64,000 bases of DNA from Caprella mutica. Lineage: Eukaryota > Arthropoda > Malacostraca > Amphipoda > Caprellidae. The notes under the pieces were generated by a model that worked only from the letters and a program-made list of their open reading frames with translations, had not been told where the DNA came from and searched no databases. The position numbers and the translations under genes are program-made. Positions 1-8,038 of this stretch are shown in pieces. The stretch spans positions 62,001-126,000 of the forward strand of contig CANNZV010001835.1 of assembly GCA_947561585.1 (NCBI GenBank), given 5' to 3'. The stretch's first letter is position 1, and every line of letters starts with the position of its first letter.

Positions 1-220
1 CCCGACCTTCAGCTTCGGCGAGAGAATCCCGTCAATGTCGACAATCCTTCAGCAATCCCGACCATCTGTCAAGAAAGTACACAAGACCGATTGGCCAGGG
101 AGGGCCTACAGGCCAGTGCTGTTACCGAACCCCGGGCCTACCAAAACCTCGGGAAGTTCCTACAACCGACGGAGCGCTAGCAACCTGACCAGCACGAACC
201 AACGAAACGAAGGAACACCG

Positions 221-580
221 ATGCCGCGAGTAGAGCCGACCGCTCCAGCTGATCTTGCGGTAAGCGACGCCAACCGGTTGGTGTCCTACAACCTGGCGAG
301 GGCCCGCCAGTCACAGGGATCGACCCAAGCTGAGTTGGCAGAACGGTTAGAACCGTTGTTCGACTATCGCATGTCGGCTGCGAGTGCGTCGAACATGGAA
401 CGCACCACCGAAGCTCCTAAGCACGAGTTCGTCGTCGCTGAGTTCTTGCATGACTCGACTGAGGTTGCCTTCAACGGTTTGGCTGGTGCCGGTGGCTCGG
501 GCGTGGATGACCCCATGAGCGGGCCGCAGCAGCCGCCACCATGTTGCAGTGGTGACCGCAAGGGGTTCGTCGTCTGGTAG
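221..580 (+). pseudogene. XRE-type HTH regulator, N-terminal part only
   Basis: The ATG at 221 follows an AAGGA ribosome binding site about 8 bases upstream. Residues about 20-62 read like the Cro/C1 helix-turn-helix of actinobacterial XRE regulators (NLARARQSQGSTQAELAERL, then a second helix pair and an ERT end). After roughly base 405 the protein becomes Gly/Pro-rich and stops resembling the family. From there the opposite strand carries the better-looking reading frame (the PIN-like gene at 347-640). I read this as an N-terminal regulator fragment joined to foreign DNA around 405-430. What is seen is the HTH-like stretch and the RBS; the junction is inference. A short functional regulator remains possible. 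Confidence 0.4.
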
Positions 581-640
581 ATGGGCGGGGCGTCCGGTCA
601 GCAGGGCGCGCAAAGCGATGTAGTCGTCACAGATCAACAT
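347..640 (-). CDS. PIN-like small protein, possible toxin half of a TA pair, C-terminus probably truncated
   Basis: This 97-residue protein begins MLICDDYIALRALL, the hydrophobic strand plus early acidic residue seen at the start of many actinobacterial PIN-like toxins, and continues with a WWRL segment typical of that group. A GAAGGGG ribosome binding site lies just upstream, and the gene follows a 58-residue ORF by 12 bases, the usual antitoxin-toxin order. PIN proteins of this kind normally run to about 130 residues, so the C-terminal third, which lies antisense to the broken XRE gene, may be replaced sequence. Known for the family: PIN toxins are RNases. No catalytic set can be confirmed here, so the function is tentative. 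Confidence 0.45.
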   Translation of the reverse strand: MLICDDYIALRALLTGRPAHLPDDEPLAVTTATWWRLLRPAHGVIHARATGTSQTVEGNLSRVMQELSDDELVLRSFGGAFHVRRTRSRHAIVEQRF

Positions 641-652
641 GGCCGGCCCCTT

Positions 653-829
653 CTATACGTCGAGGTCGCTGCCGGTCAGCTCGTCCACGACGCGGGCGTG
701 TTGTTCCCAATCGGCGGGCGTGAGCTTGCGAATCGCCGCTTTAGTCTCGGGGCTGATCCGGGGGTCGCCGTTGCGGCGTAGATCGGCCAGCTCGTCTTTG
801 ATGTTGGCTGGCTTGGTCATGGGTTCCAT
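653..829 (-). CDS. Small 58-residue protein, antitoxin-like
   Basis: The ORF starts with ATG at 829 (an alternative ATG lies four codons in) and ends TAG, 12 bases before the PIN-like ORF. The product is charged and helical-looking (KDELADLRRNGDPRISPETK, then a C-terminal stretch ending TGSDLDV), as expected for a small antitoxin. It is followed by a strong purine-rich RBS for the next gene, so the two are probably co-transcribed. No family was recognised with certainty; the antitoxin call rests on size, charge and gene order only. Confidence 0.45.
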   Translation of the reverse strand: MEPMTKPANIKDELADLRRNGDPRISPETKAAIRKLTPADWEQHARVVDELTGSDLDV

Positions 830-853
830 TGTGCATCCTGTCGAGGGGTCTGG

Positions 854-1108
854 CTAGGTCGGGTTCGGTGACGCGGTGGTGAGCGTGATGGTTCGGAAGT
901 TGGCGAAGTTGCCGGGTGCGAACGATTCGGCCACTTCCCAGTCGGTGATCGTGTTGGAACGTTCCCGACACGCCTGGACGGCCTCCTCGTCGCTTGTCGC
1001 GCCGTGAACGGTGATCTCCCACTCGACGCCGACGTTGGCGCCGTCGTCGTCCCACAACACGCCAAGCACCAAGGTGGTGCGCTCCTCAGATTCGTGGCGG
1101 ACCGACAT
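854..1108 (-). CDS. Hypothetical protein, 84 residues
   Basis: I chose the ATG at 1108 because it overlaps the stop of the upstream gene (TGATG), which implies translational coupling. The protein begins MSVRHESEERTTLVLGVLWD and alternates charged and beta-strand-like segments (VGVEWEITVHGA), with no membrane segment. It is the last gene of a three-gene minus-strand run (CxxC protein, plasmid-related protein, this one). No family recognised. Context points to an accessory protein of a mobile element next to an antirestriction gene. Confidence 0.55.
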   Translation of the reverse strand: MSVRHESEERTTLVLGVLWDDDGANVGVEWEITVHGATSDEEAVQACRERSNTITDWEVAESFAPGNFANFRTITLTTASPNPT

Positions 1109-1419
1109 CAGTACTCCTCGGGCCACAGGATCGTGGTTGATGCGCGGTCGGCTTCGGTGATGATCCACAACGTGGAACGTCCCGCTTTCACTGCAACACG
1201 GTCGGGCAGGGCGTAAGCAGACAGGACCCGCTCACCAAGCACTGCGGCGTGGTCATTGGCTGCGGTGTCGTCGGGGCCGAGATCGCCCCAATCTCCTGCT
1301 TGGTGCCGGTGCACGCAAGAATTGACGAAGTCGACCACGTCGCTCCCCCATCGGCTGATCTCGGTGTTGACCCCAAGGGTGGTCACGACCCGGCCGAGGC
1401 TGACTGCCAGCCCGCTCAT
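1108..1419 (-). CDS. Small plasmid-related protein (often mis-annotated as type I restriction subunit M)
   Basis: This 103-residue protein carries the signature of a small family common on plasmids and ICEs: a central GDWGDLGPDDTAAND block and a C-terminal LWIITEADRASTTILWPEEY ending. Databases often label the family 'type I restriction endonuclease subunit M', but it is too short to be a methyltransferase and its function is not established. It lies between the CxxC protein (ATGA overlap at 1416-1419) and the 84-residue ORF, and close to an ArdC-type gene, a neighbourhood typical for this family. Family recognition is fairly confident; function is unknown. Confidence 0.8.
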   Translation of the reverse strand: MSGLAVSLGRVVTTLGVNTEISRWGSDVVDFVNSCVHRHQAGDWGDLGPDDTAANDHAAVLGERVLSAYALPDRVAVKAGRSTLWIITEADRASTTILWPEEY

Positions 1420-1778
1420 CGCTGCGCCTCAGCCCAGAAGGGGTTTGCGGTGCGGTGGTCGGGATTGTGAACGATTGACCCGCAGGACACGAACGGGGCG
1501 TCACATTCGGTGCACCACACGGCTCCGGAGCGGTGGCGAACAAGCACGGGAACCCACAGCAGAGTGTCGGCGTCTCGCTCGAGGATGGCCTCGGCGGCGT
1601 CGTCGTTGAGGCACCACCCGCAGCGGTCCTCGTTGTGGTTCACCCGGGTTCCGCACGTCGAGCACTGGTGAAGATCTCGGGCGCAGCATTCGGCGGTGCC
1701 GATGTCGAGCATGATTCCGCCCCGGACTCCTGCCCAGATCGTGCCGCTGTTGTCGATGTGGTTGGTGGCGATGGTCAT
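1416..1778 (-). CDS. Hypothetical zinc-ribbon-like protein with CxxC pairs
   Basis: This 120-residue protein has at least three cysteine pairs (CSTCGTRV, CGWCLNDD, CTECDAPFVSC), the arrangement of one or two zinc ribbons. The start ATG at 1778 is preceded by AAAGGGAG, and a CGAACGA/TCGTTCG hairpin lies about 15 bases farther upstream. The same leader precedes the ArdC gene at 3146. It heads a three-gene unit in which the next two starts overlap the preceding stops. Zinc binding is inferred from cysteine spacing; the role is unknown, perhaps nucleic-acid binding on the mobile element. Confidence 0.6.
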   Translation of the reverse strand: MTIATNHIDNSGTIWAGVRGGIMLDIGTAECCARDLHQCSTCGTRVNHNEDRCGWCLNDDAAEAILERDADTLLWVPVLVRHRSGAVWCTECDAPFVSCGSIVHNPDHRTANPFWAEAQR

Positions 1779-1786
1779 TTGATGAT

Positions 1787-2135
1787 CTCCCTTTGGTTCG
1801 TGTCGCGAACGAGGCTCCGCTTCGTTCGGCTCATGCCGGACCCCAGCGGCCGGAGGTCATGTCCAGATCGGAGCAAGTGAAGGTGGAGGCCCGCAGCGCA
1901 GCGAGGACACAGAAGCTGCAGCGCCGCGGAGCGTCTTGACCTGACCGCAGGGCGCGGAACCACGCGCTGGTCTTTGGCCCACCCGTCCCTGTTGATCCGT
2001 GGATGTGTCGGGCAGTGGCGTTGGCGGTCGTGGCCTCGATGGCCCCGCCAACACCGTCGCACGCACGGGCGCGTGAAGGCCCGGTCGCCGGTTCTCGCTT
2101 CGCTTCGAGCCTTTGACGCTCAGCCGTCTGGCTGG
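1787..2135 (-). promoter_or_regulatory. Duplicated leader module, copy A (non-coding gap upstream of the CxxC gene)
   Basis: This gap holds three blocks that recur in the same order in the gap at 3147-3800: (i) the leader with CCTTTGGTTCG and the hairpin CGAACGA-9 nt-TCGTTCG at 1806-1828; (ii) a 35-bp near-palindromic block at 2020-2054 whose arms are GTTGGCGG and CCGCCAAC; (iii) CGCCGGTTCTCGCTTCGCT at 2086-2104 followed by a related block to about 2129. Read on the minus strand, the hairpin sits directly 5' of the RBS of the 1416-1778 gene. An ORF spans the gap but its sequence is not kept as protein between the copies, so I treat the region as regulatory. Confidence 0.5.
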
Positions 2136-2210
2136 TGTGGCGGGGAGGCCTCGATGCCGAGGCGGGGTTCAGCGTTGAGGGCGGACCGAACGGGTGCGGG
2201 CGTTGCGGGT

Positions 2211-3146
2211 TCATGCTGCGGCCTTTGCCAGCACTGGGGCCTCTCCCCCACCGGCCTGCTCGACGTCACCCGTGCTGTGCGTGGGGCTGGTTGAGAGAAT
2301 GAAATCGGCGGCGGCTTGGGCCTGGTTGGCCACCGACAACAAGGTGTCAGGCTTGGCTCCCATGATCCGAAGCCATGAACCGAGGTAGTCGGCGTGATCG
2401 CTGCGTGCCTCGTTCGCCAGCCCGTAGTGGGCAGTCAACATCGCGGCGGCAAGCTCCGCTGTCAGTTCCTCGATCGCGTATGCGTCGTCGCCGTGTCGCC
2501 CCCCGAAATCTCGGCCGTTGCGACTCTGGTGCCCGGTCCAGTGCGCCAGCTCGTGAAGGCATGTGCCGTAGTAACCGGCGGTGGAGGTGAACCGCTCGAG
2601 GTCGGGCAGTTGAATCACATCGGCGGCGGGCCGGTAGAACGCTCGGTCGCCTCCGTGGAGGATCACTGCGCCGGTTGCTTTCACATCTGTGTCGACCTGG
2701 ACGACGGTGTCGATCGGGTTCGGGTTGGTGGCGTGGGGTTCGGAGCCGTCGACCTGGTCGACGTTGAAGACGGTGAACATGACCGGCACCATCCGGCTGG
2801 TGCCTTCTTTGATCTCGGGCTCGCCAGGCTTGGTGTCCTCGGCTTCCTTTTTCACCCAGCGGACACAGCGAGTCCCGCGTTCGCCTTTGCGGACCTGAGC
2901 GTCAACGCTCCCCCACTGGCGATACGTAGCCCAATCGCCGGACTGGTAGCCGTGGTTTAGTGCTTGAATCGCGAGCGTGATCGTGTTCCCGCCCCGATAG
3001 GCGCGGTTGGTGGTGGCATTGCGGGGTGCCCACGCCGTGGAGCCGTTGTGGTGCCACGGGGCTTGCCAGTGCCCAGGGCTGGTGGTGGTGATGGCGTCGA
3101 TCAGCTGGGCGGTGACGGCTGCTGCGTGGTCGGTGTACTTGGTCAT
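2211..3146 (-). CDS. ardC: ArdC-type antirestriction protein: ssDNA-binding N-domain plus zincin metallopeptidase
   Basis: This 311-residue protein has the two-part ArdC layout. Residues about 1-125 match the ssDNA-binding N-domain: APWHHNGS, then NRAYRGGNTITLAI, the WATYRQW motif and a VRKGERGT loop. Residues about 180-280 form a zincin domain with the metal-binding motif HELAHWTGH and a downstream EELTAELAAAML helix giving the third ligand. Known for the family: ArdC proteins protect incoming plasmid DNA from host restriction during conjugation. The ATG at 3146 has AAAGGGA upstream and shares its leader hairpin with the 1416-1778 gene. It marks the region as conjugative or mobilisable. Confidence 0.9.
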   Translation of the reverse strand: MTKYTDHAAAVTAQLIDAITTTSPGHWQAPWHHNGSTAWAPRNATTNRAYRGGNTITLAIQALNHGYQSGDWATYRQWGSVDAQVRKGERGTRCVRWVKKEAEDTKPGEPEIKEGTSRMVPVMFTVFNVDQVDGSEPHATNPNPIDTVVQVDTDVKATGAVILHGGDRAFYRPAADVIQLPDLERFTSTAGYYGTCLHELAHWTGHQSRNGRDFGGRHGDDAYAIEELTAELAAAMLTAHYGLANEARSDHADYLGSWLRIMGAKPDTLLSVANQAQAAADFILSTSPTHSTGDVEQAGGGEAPVLAKAAA

Positions 3147-3856
3147 TTGATCCTGTCCCTTTGGTTCGAGAAGCGAACGAGGCTCCGCTTCGTTCGGCGG
3201 ACGCCGGACCCGAGGGCCTGGACGGAGCGGTCAAGGGATCAAGCGACCGAAGGTGGACGCGACGGTTGGAGCGCAGCGACGAGCACCAACCAATGAGAGA
3301 GCCGCCCACGTGTGGGCGACAAGCGCCACCTGCAGGGCGCCCCTTGATGGGTCAGGGAAGGTCCGGACAACGCACCGCCATCAGGTCCCCCACTCCCCTA
3401 CCGACCCGCCGATCCGGTTGGTTGGTGTTGGCGGTCGTGGCCTCGATGGCCCCGCCAACACCTCGCCACCCGGCACTCGACATCCTCGCCCGGGCAGATC
3501 ATCTCGGGGTTGTGACGGTGAGAGGACATGGATGAGTTCTGGGATCTGTTGAACCCTTTCTCATCTGAGCATCGGTTGGGGATGCTGGCCGGACGCTGTG
3601 GAACCCTCGTCGAGAATCGTCGGCAACACGACCAGCATTGCGCCGTCGACGAGCTAACGAGGGTCAATGAGTAGCGTTTCCGGGCGCGGCGGAGTTCGGG
3701 CGCCGGTTCTCGCTTCGCTGTCAGGCCTTTGACCCTCAGCTGTCCGACTGACCTTCGCCCACCCGTCTCAACCGACACCGACGGCCGGTGAGTCTCGGGC
3801 TTGGATCTATTCGGCGGCAAACCATCGTCTGCCTTGCCCTGGCTTGCCAGTACGAC
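3147..3856 (-). promoter_or_regulatory. Duplicated leader module, copy B (710-bp gap upstream of ardC)
   Basis: No supported gene is seen here. The gap repeats the copy-A blocks: leader and hairpin CGAACGA-loop-TCGTTCG at 3174-3196, the 35-bp palindromic block at 3427-3461, and CGCCGGTTCTCGCTTCGCT at 3701-3719 followed by a related block to about 3744. Spacing between blocks differs from copy A, so the blocks are conserved but the DNA between them is not. This pattern fits selected regulatory sites or RNA structure better than a recent simple duplication. Confidence 0.5.
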
Positions 3857-4084
3857 CTAGTTGCCGAGGATCGGTGGGAGGTCGGTGTTGCCGATGCGGG
3901 TGACGTTTTCGGGGTCGAGGCCCGTGTGCTCCGCAATGGTGTCAATGGAGCTACCGTGTTTGAGCGCTCTGCGGATTTCGTCGTCTCGACGTCGGGTCGC
4001 TGATTGTTGATTCATGCGGGTGCCGAGTGTGATGGCGAGGTCGATGCCGCCGAAGGGTGAGTGGTCATGTGGGTGAGTGGTCAT
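3857..4084 (-). CDS. Small helix-turn-helix protein, 75 residues
   Basis: I chose the ATG at 4084, preceded by AGGAG at a 9-base spacing; a longer upstream frame is Pro/Arg-rich and unlikely to be coding. The C-terminal half (IRRALKHGSSIDTIAEHTGL followed by PENVTRI) is a plain helix-turn-helix, where ALKHG-SSIDTIAEHTGL would be helices 1-2 and the next segment the recognition helix. It is divergent from nothing and lies upstream of the ardC leader on the same strand, so it could regulate the mobile-element genes. No exact family recognised. Confidence 0.6.
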   Translation of the reverse strand: MTTHPHDHSPFGGIDLAITLGTRMNQQSATRRRDDEIRRALKHGSSIDTIAEHTGLDPENVTRIGNTDLPPILGN

Positions 4085-4190
4085 CGCGGTGTGCTCCTGG
4101 CGTGGAACGGAACGGTTCGGGCACCGGTGGTGCGAGGGCCAGGGGAACCAGTGCCTTGTGGGCGGCTGGTGGCGTTGGTCGCAGGGTAGC

Positions 4191-4322
4191 TCACTGGTTG
4201 GCGAGGAGGAGTCGGAAGAGGGCGAGGGTGCTGCGGGTTGCGACGGCGTGGGTCTTGTTGGTGTTGAAGATGATGTAGCCCTCGTCGTGGAGGGCGGTCG
4301 GGATGGTGATGGTTGGTTCCAC
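4191..4322 (-). CDS. Small conserved-looking protein, 43 residues, GTG start
   Basis: GTG at 4322 is preceded by GGAG at a 6-base spacing. The product (VEPTITIPTALHDEGYIIFN, then TNKTHAVATRSTLALFRLLL and ANQ) has ordinary composition, unlike the Pro-rich frames around it. It lies about 107 bases upstream of the small HTH gene on the same strand. Function unknown; short length keeps confidence moderate. Confidence 0.4.
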   Translation of the reverse strand: MEPTITIPTALHDEGYIIFNTNKTHAVATRSTLALFRLLLANQ

Positions 4323-4937
4323 TGGGTGCTCCGGGTCGGTGGCTGGTCGGGTTGATGACCTGGCCTTTGGCCCGGAGGTGGGTTCTGGGTCGGGGTGGAG
4401 CGCCGGCAAAAGTGCCCGGAGGGTTGAGCGCAGCGAGTTTGCGGACGAACGACCTCGACCCGGGTTCTTCCGACGGCAAGGTCGCCGGTCAACCCGACGT
4501 GCCGATCCAGGGCTCGGGTGGGATGAAGCAGCGTTGACGACTGGGCCGGGTACCACTCCCCCACCGAACGTCGGTGCTTGGCCACCGACATGCTTGGGTC
4601 AGAGGCGTTGGTGACGAATCGTCAGCGGCTACGAGGGTGCAGCAAAGAGCCGCACCTCGTCAGCGATCGTCACTCGCCAGCCCGGGACTCTGACCAGTTG
4701 ATCAACGTGTCTGACCTTGGTCGGCAGAGACGGGTCCCACGCTGACCTGCGATTGCCGGGACGAGCGACCTGGCGGCGACGTGTCTGAGGGTCATCGCTG
4801 GCACGGTCAAGCCCTAAGCCTGGATCCACCGTTTGGTGATCGGCTAATCGGGGTCGCGTCCACCAAAAAGGCCTCCTGAGCTGGGAGTCTGTTGATGCCT
4901 TACGTCAATAGAACCCGAACAACAGGAGGCACTTTCT
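4323..4937. other. 615-bp gap with no supported gene
   Basis: Open frames here are Pro/Arg-rich shadows. One copy of the recurring ACCACTCCCCCACC string lies at 4552-4565. From about 4850 the sequence appears to be the 5' flank and end of the broken IS1380-type element whose transposase starts at 4938; it includes AACAGGAGG, a good RBS, just before that GTG. Confidence 0.4.
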
Positions 4938-5414
4938 GTGTCGTCATCTTCGCGCAGAATCGACCGGTTGCAGACGACCTTCGACCATGAAGGACTGGTC
5001 GCCAATGCCGGCTTGATCTTGCCCGCCACGTTGATGGTCCGGCTCGGTCTCGAAGACCTGATCAACACCTGGGTCCGCACCGGTTCGGCTCGCCCTGGCC
5101 GCAAGATCCTCACTCTTGTCGCGGCGATCATGGCGGGTGCGACCCATATCGATCACCTCAACATGCTGCGGGCTGGCGCCACCCAAGCAGTGCTGCCATT
5201 CAAGGTCATGGCACCATCCACTGTCGGGACGTTCTTGCGCTCGTTCACCTTTGGTCATGTCCGCCAACTCGACGCCGTCGCCTCCCGGACATTGGCACGG
5301 GCATGGGCTGTGGGCGCCGGCCCTGGTGAGAATCGTCTGGTTATTGATTTGGACTCAACGATTTGTGAGGTTCACGGCAAACAGAAACAAGCAGCGGGCT
5401 TTAGACGAACGTAG
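4938..5414 (+). pseudogene. IS1380-family transposase, N-terminal fragment
   Basis: Residues 1-150 follow the N-terminal part of IS1380-type transposases: PGRKILTLVAAIMAGATHID, then LRAGATQAVLPF, a MAPSTVGTFLRSFTFGHVRQLD block, and GENRLVIDLDSTICEVHGK, which holds the first catalytic aspartate of the DDE set. About 300 further residues with the other catalytic residues are missing; homology stops near base 5395 and the frame runs out. The GTG start has AACAGGAGG upstream. No matching right end was seen, so the element is a dead left half abutting the exporter operon. Confidence 0.85.
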
Positions 5415-5450
5415 TTGTAGCACCTAGTCTCACCGTGTTGATACAAACAG

Positions 5451-5855
5451 ATGGACCTTGGAGGTCGAGATACGAAGGTACGGAAAATGGTCGTGGCGTC
5501 AGCCATGAGCGGGGCAATGATGTTGGCTGCTGTAGCGCCAGCGTCGGCCGTCAGCCAGGAGTTCTTCTTTGACGATTGCAGGTGGAACATGGCGGATGTC
5601 ACCACTCCGGGACATCCTGGTACGAAGGTCCGAGACTTGAACGGCGGGTGTAGCTACATCCGTGCAGGGGTCAAGGGCAAGGTCAAGTGGGGTTCTCAGA
5701 GGGGGGAAATCCTCACGAGGTGGTCGTCAACGATCAATAGCTCCTCAGTGGAGACGAACTGGTGGAACACGATCACGGCGACTCATCATCAGGCCTATGG
5801 AAAGGCGAAGTCTTGGGAGACAGATCGCTGGCAGTATTCCGGTTGGCGCTGGTGA
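5451..5855 (+). CDS. Small secreted protein (Sec signal), candidate cargo of the downstream exporter
   Basis: The precursor is 134 residues: a basic n-region (DTKVRK), a hydrophobic core (MVVASAMSGAMMLAAVAPAS) and an ASA-type signal-peptidase site before VSQEF. An internal ATG at 5487 has AAGG upstream and is a possible start, but it would remove the basic n-region. The mature part is rich in Trp, Ser and Gly with two cysteines and ends WQYSGWRW. It is the first gene of a tightly coupled operon with a lipoprotein and a MacB-like exporter; its stop overlaps the next start (GTGA). Size, Trp content and context recall secreted bacteriocin-like peptides, but no family motif could be confirmed. 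Confidence 0.6.
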   Translation: MDLGGRDTKVRKMVVASAMSGAMMLAAVAPASAVSQEFFFDDCRWNMADVTTPGHPGTKVRDLNGGCSYIRAGVKGKVKWGSQRGEILTRWSSTINSSSVETNWWNTITATHHQAYGKAKSWETDRWQYSGWRW

Positions 5856-6379
5856 GTCTCGGCGGCTTTGTGGCTGCGACGCTTGTCGTCGCAGCCATGC
5901 TGTCGGCTTGCTCAAACAGCAGCGCGACCGAGCTTGCCGGGGAGGCTGACTTCCAGGACAAGCTCTTGGCCGACGGAGTGAGCGAATCCGATCTTGAGAC
6001 TGCTCTTCTAGCGTCAGCGTCGTGCGCTGAGAGTCAAGGCGTTGGAGCGACGATCGACTTCAGTCGTGAGCCCGACTCTGGGCGTCTGGACTACACGATC
6101 GGCTATTCGAGTATTGATGCGGTGCAATCTGAGAAAGATGATCTGATCTTTCTCGAGTGTGTCGAGCAGTATTCTGAGCGAGTCGAGCAAGCTTACGCGG
6201 ACCTCTTCTATGATCGAGATGGCGATCAAGCCGTCTATACCCGTCTTGCGGACTGTTTGCGCCAAGAAGGGGTTCCGGTTGCGGAAGCGACAGGAGCTGA
6301 TTTGACGCGGAGTCTTGACGCTGCTTTCGAGGCAGACAGAGACGTCTACCTCTCATGTTTCGATCAAGCCGATGGCTAG
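5852..6379 (+). CDS. Lipoprotein of the exporter operon
   Basis: I placed the start at GTG 5852, which overlaps the upstream stop (GTGA). It gives a clean lipoprotein signal: VSLGGFVAATLVVAAMLSAC, with LSAC as lipobox. The 175-residue protein is acidic and helical, with conserved-looking Cys in SCAES, LECVEQ, ADCLRQ and LSCFDQ that could pair as disulfides. The next gene starts inside its last codons (ATG 6372). No family recognised. Position between the secreted peptide and the adaptor suggests an accessory or immunity-like lipoprotein; this is inference. Confidence 0.75.
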   Translation: MSLGGFVAATLVVAAMLSACSNSSATELAGEADFQDKLLADGVSESDLETALLASASCAESQGVGATIDFSREPDSGRLDYTIGYSSIDAVQSEKDDLIFLECVEQYSERVEQAYADLFYDRDGDQAVYTRLADCLRQEGVPVAEATGADLTRSLDAAFEADRDVYLSCFDQADG

Positions 6380-7421
6380 CGATCCGGTCGGGAGACTCGT
6401 AGTGAGAGCCGCAATTGCGCTACTGGCCATGCTGACAGCGGCGACAGCTGGCCTCATAGCTGGACGAGCCTTCGTGACCAATAGCCAGGTTCTTCAGCAG
6501 CAAGCAATGCCGGGCGAGATCATTGAGCTACCCATCGGATCGGTCTCGGTGATAGATGAGACACAGGCCGAACTGCTCTACGAGTGGTCGGTACCGTCCG
6601 AGATCCTCTCCACGCTCGATCGTGGCATCGTGACCGCTTTCTTTGGTGTTGATGGCGAAGCCCTGGCGAGTGGTCAGGTCCCTCTGGAGGTCGATGGCGG
6701 CGCAAGGATAATTTGGACGGGGGAATTGCCGTTCTATCGGGATTTGAGGTTCGGTTCCAGGGGCGACGATGTTGTCGAACTCCAAACCATGCTCACTGAG
6801 CTTGGCTATGGATCGCCAGAGCTTGACGGCGTCTACGGCTCCTCCACCGCCTCGGCTGTCCGCCGCCTGAATCAACAGGCAAACTTGTCCGGCTCATCAT
6901 TTAGCCGCAGCAGCATCCTTTGGCTGCCAGCGCCGGTGGTAGTGGGCGAGTGGCTCGTGAACATTGGTGATGCCGTACCATCAAACGGTGCAGCGATTGC
7001 CTTGGGGAGTCGTGAATTGCTCGGCGTGAGCGTCAAAGTCCTCGGCCCGTCAGCGCTCTCTCCGTCGAACTCCCCAGAATTCGTCGCCAGCGCTGCTGGG
7101 CTAGAGCTAGCTCTAGACGAATCTGGAACCTCGCTCGAGTGGGCCGCCGTCCAGACGTTGGCAAGTAGAGAGGGCGCAGATCTAGATGCGGCGTCGGTCC
7201 GTCGTCGAACCCCGGTTGTCACGCTGACGGTCCCGGCATCTGCTGTCGTTACGGATACCGAGGGGCGAACTTGCGTCGCGTTAGGCGCCGACCTCACGCC
7301 GACCTCCGTTGAGGTATCAGGCGGTCGGTTGGGTGTGGCATACATAGAGGCGGACGGTCTGGCGGTCGGAGACCCGGTCGTCGTCAACCCGCGATCGTTA
7401 GGCACGAGTGAATGCCGATAG
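6372..7421 (+). CDS. Membrane-anchored peptidoglycan-binding periplasmic adaptor-type protein
   Basis: Translation from ATG 6372 (overlapping the previous stop) gives an N-terminal signal anchor (VVRAAIALLAMLTAATAGLI). Around residues 120-170 there is a PG_binding_1 domain (FGSRGDDVVELQTMLTELGY, then LDGVYGSSTASAVRRL), and the C-terminal half resembles adaptor beta-barrels of HlyD/MacA-like proteins (VVTLTVPASAVVTD). Such adaptor proteins sit between an FtsX-type ABC transporter and the wall in actinobacteria. The downstream ATPase starts inside its end. The likely role is linking the MacB-like ABC pair to the cell wall for export. Confidence 0.8.
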   Translation: MASDPVGRLVVRAAIALLAMLTAATAGLIAGRAFVTNSQVLQQQAMPGEIIELPIGSVSVIDETQAELLYEWSVPSEILSTLDRGIVTAFFGVDGEALASGQVPLEVDGGARIIWTGELPFYRDLRFGSRGDDVVELQTMLTELGYGSPELDGVYGSSTASAVRRLNQQANLSGSSFSRSSILWLPAPVVVGEWLVNIGDAVPSNGAAIALGSRELLGVSVKVLGPSALSPSNSPEFVASAAGLELALDESGTSLEWAAVQTLASREGADLDAASVRRRTPVVTLTVPASAVVTDTEGRTCVALGADLTPTSVEVSGGRLGVAYIEADGLAVGDPVVVNPRSLGTSECR

Positions 7422-8038
7422 TAGCCCTGGGATTGTCCGTGAGTTTCGGATCGCGGGTCATCCTCGATGCCATCGATCTCACTCTCATGGAGGGGGAATC
7501 CGTGGGGTTGGTAGGGCCCTCGGGGTCCGGCAAGTCGACGCTTATCGCCGCACTCGGATGTTTGATTCACCCCGACTCCGGTTCCGTTACACACGAAGGT
7601 GTCCTAGAGACCCGCGCGATTTCGTGGGTTCCGCAGGGCACAAATCTGCTTCCTCATCGCACGGCTGTGGACAACGTGGCGCTAGGGGCGATGAGTATTG
7701 GCTCGAACCAATCTGCGGCGCTCGAAGTTGCTCTTGAGATGCTTGAGCTCGTCGGCGTTGGGTCACTCGCTTTGAAGAAGAGTTCCCTTCTGTCCGGAGG
7801 TGAGATGCAGCGAGTCTGCATTGCCAGAGCACTTGCTGCATCGCCAAGCTTCGTCTTCGCTGACGAACCGACGGGCCAACTTGATCAGAATTCGACTGAG
7901 ACTGTTGCCGCTGCGCTCTTTGATGCCGTGGCTCGAAAGAAGGCTGGCTTGCTTCTTGCTACCCACGATCAAGAGTTGGCGCACCGTTGCGACACGGTGT
8001 TCGCCGTAGAGAATGGATCACTGACGCGTGAGCGCTAG
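7412..8038 (+). CDS. ABC transporter ATP-binding protein, MacB/LolD class
   Basis: This 208-residue ATPase has all core motifs: Walker A GPSGSGKST near residue 35, Q-loop WVPQGTNLLPHRTAVDNV, signature LSGGEMQR, Walker B FVFADEPTG with the following QLD, and the switch His in LLATHDQEL. The PTGQLD variant is typical of the LolD/MacB/FtsE class that pairs with FtsX-type permeases. The ATG at 7412 lies in the adaptor's last codons, and the permease starts at GTG 8028 before this gene ends. It should power the exporter encoded by the operon. Confidence 0.93.
   Translation: MPIVALGLSVSFGSRVILDAIDLTLMEGESVGLVGPSGSGKSTLIAALGCLIHPDSGSVTHEGVLETRAISWVPQGTNLLPHRTAVDNVALGAMSIGSNQSAALEVALEMLELVGVGSLALKKSSLLSGGEMQRVCIARALAASPSFVFADEPTGQLDQNSTETVAAALFDAVARKKAGLLLATHDQELAHRCDTVFAVENGSLTRER

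Noticed and set aside
1831..2214. 127-residue ORF whose ATG overlaps the ardC stop
   Set aside because: It crosses the duplicated leader blocks, which are conserved as DNA but not as protein in copy B, and it is Arg/Pro-rich; read as regulatory DNA instead.
5451..5855. Firm call of lactococcin-972-type bacteriocin
   Set aside because: Size, signal peptide and exporter context fit, but I could not match the family's conserved pattern in the mature sequence, so only a secreted-protein call is made.
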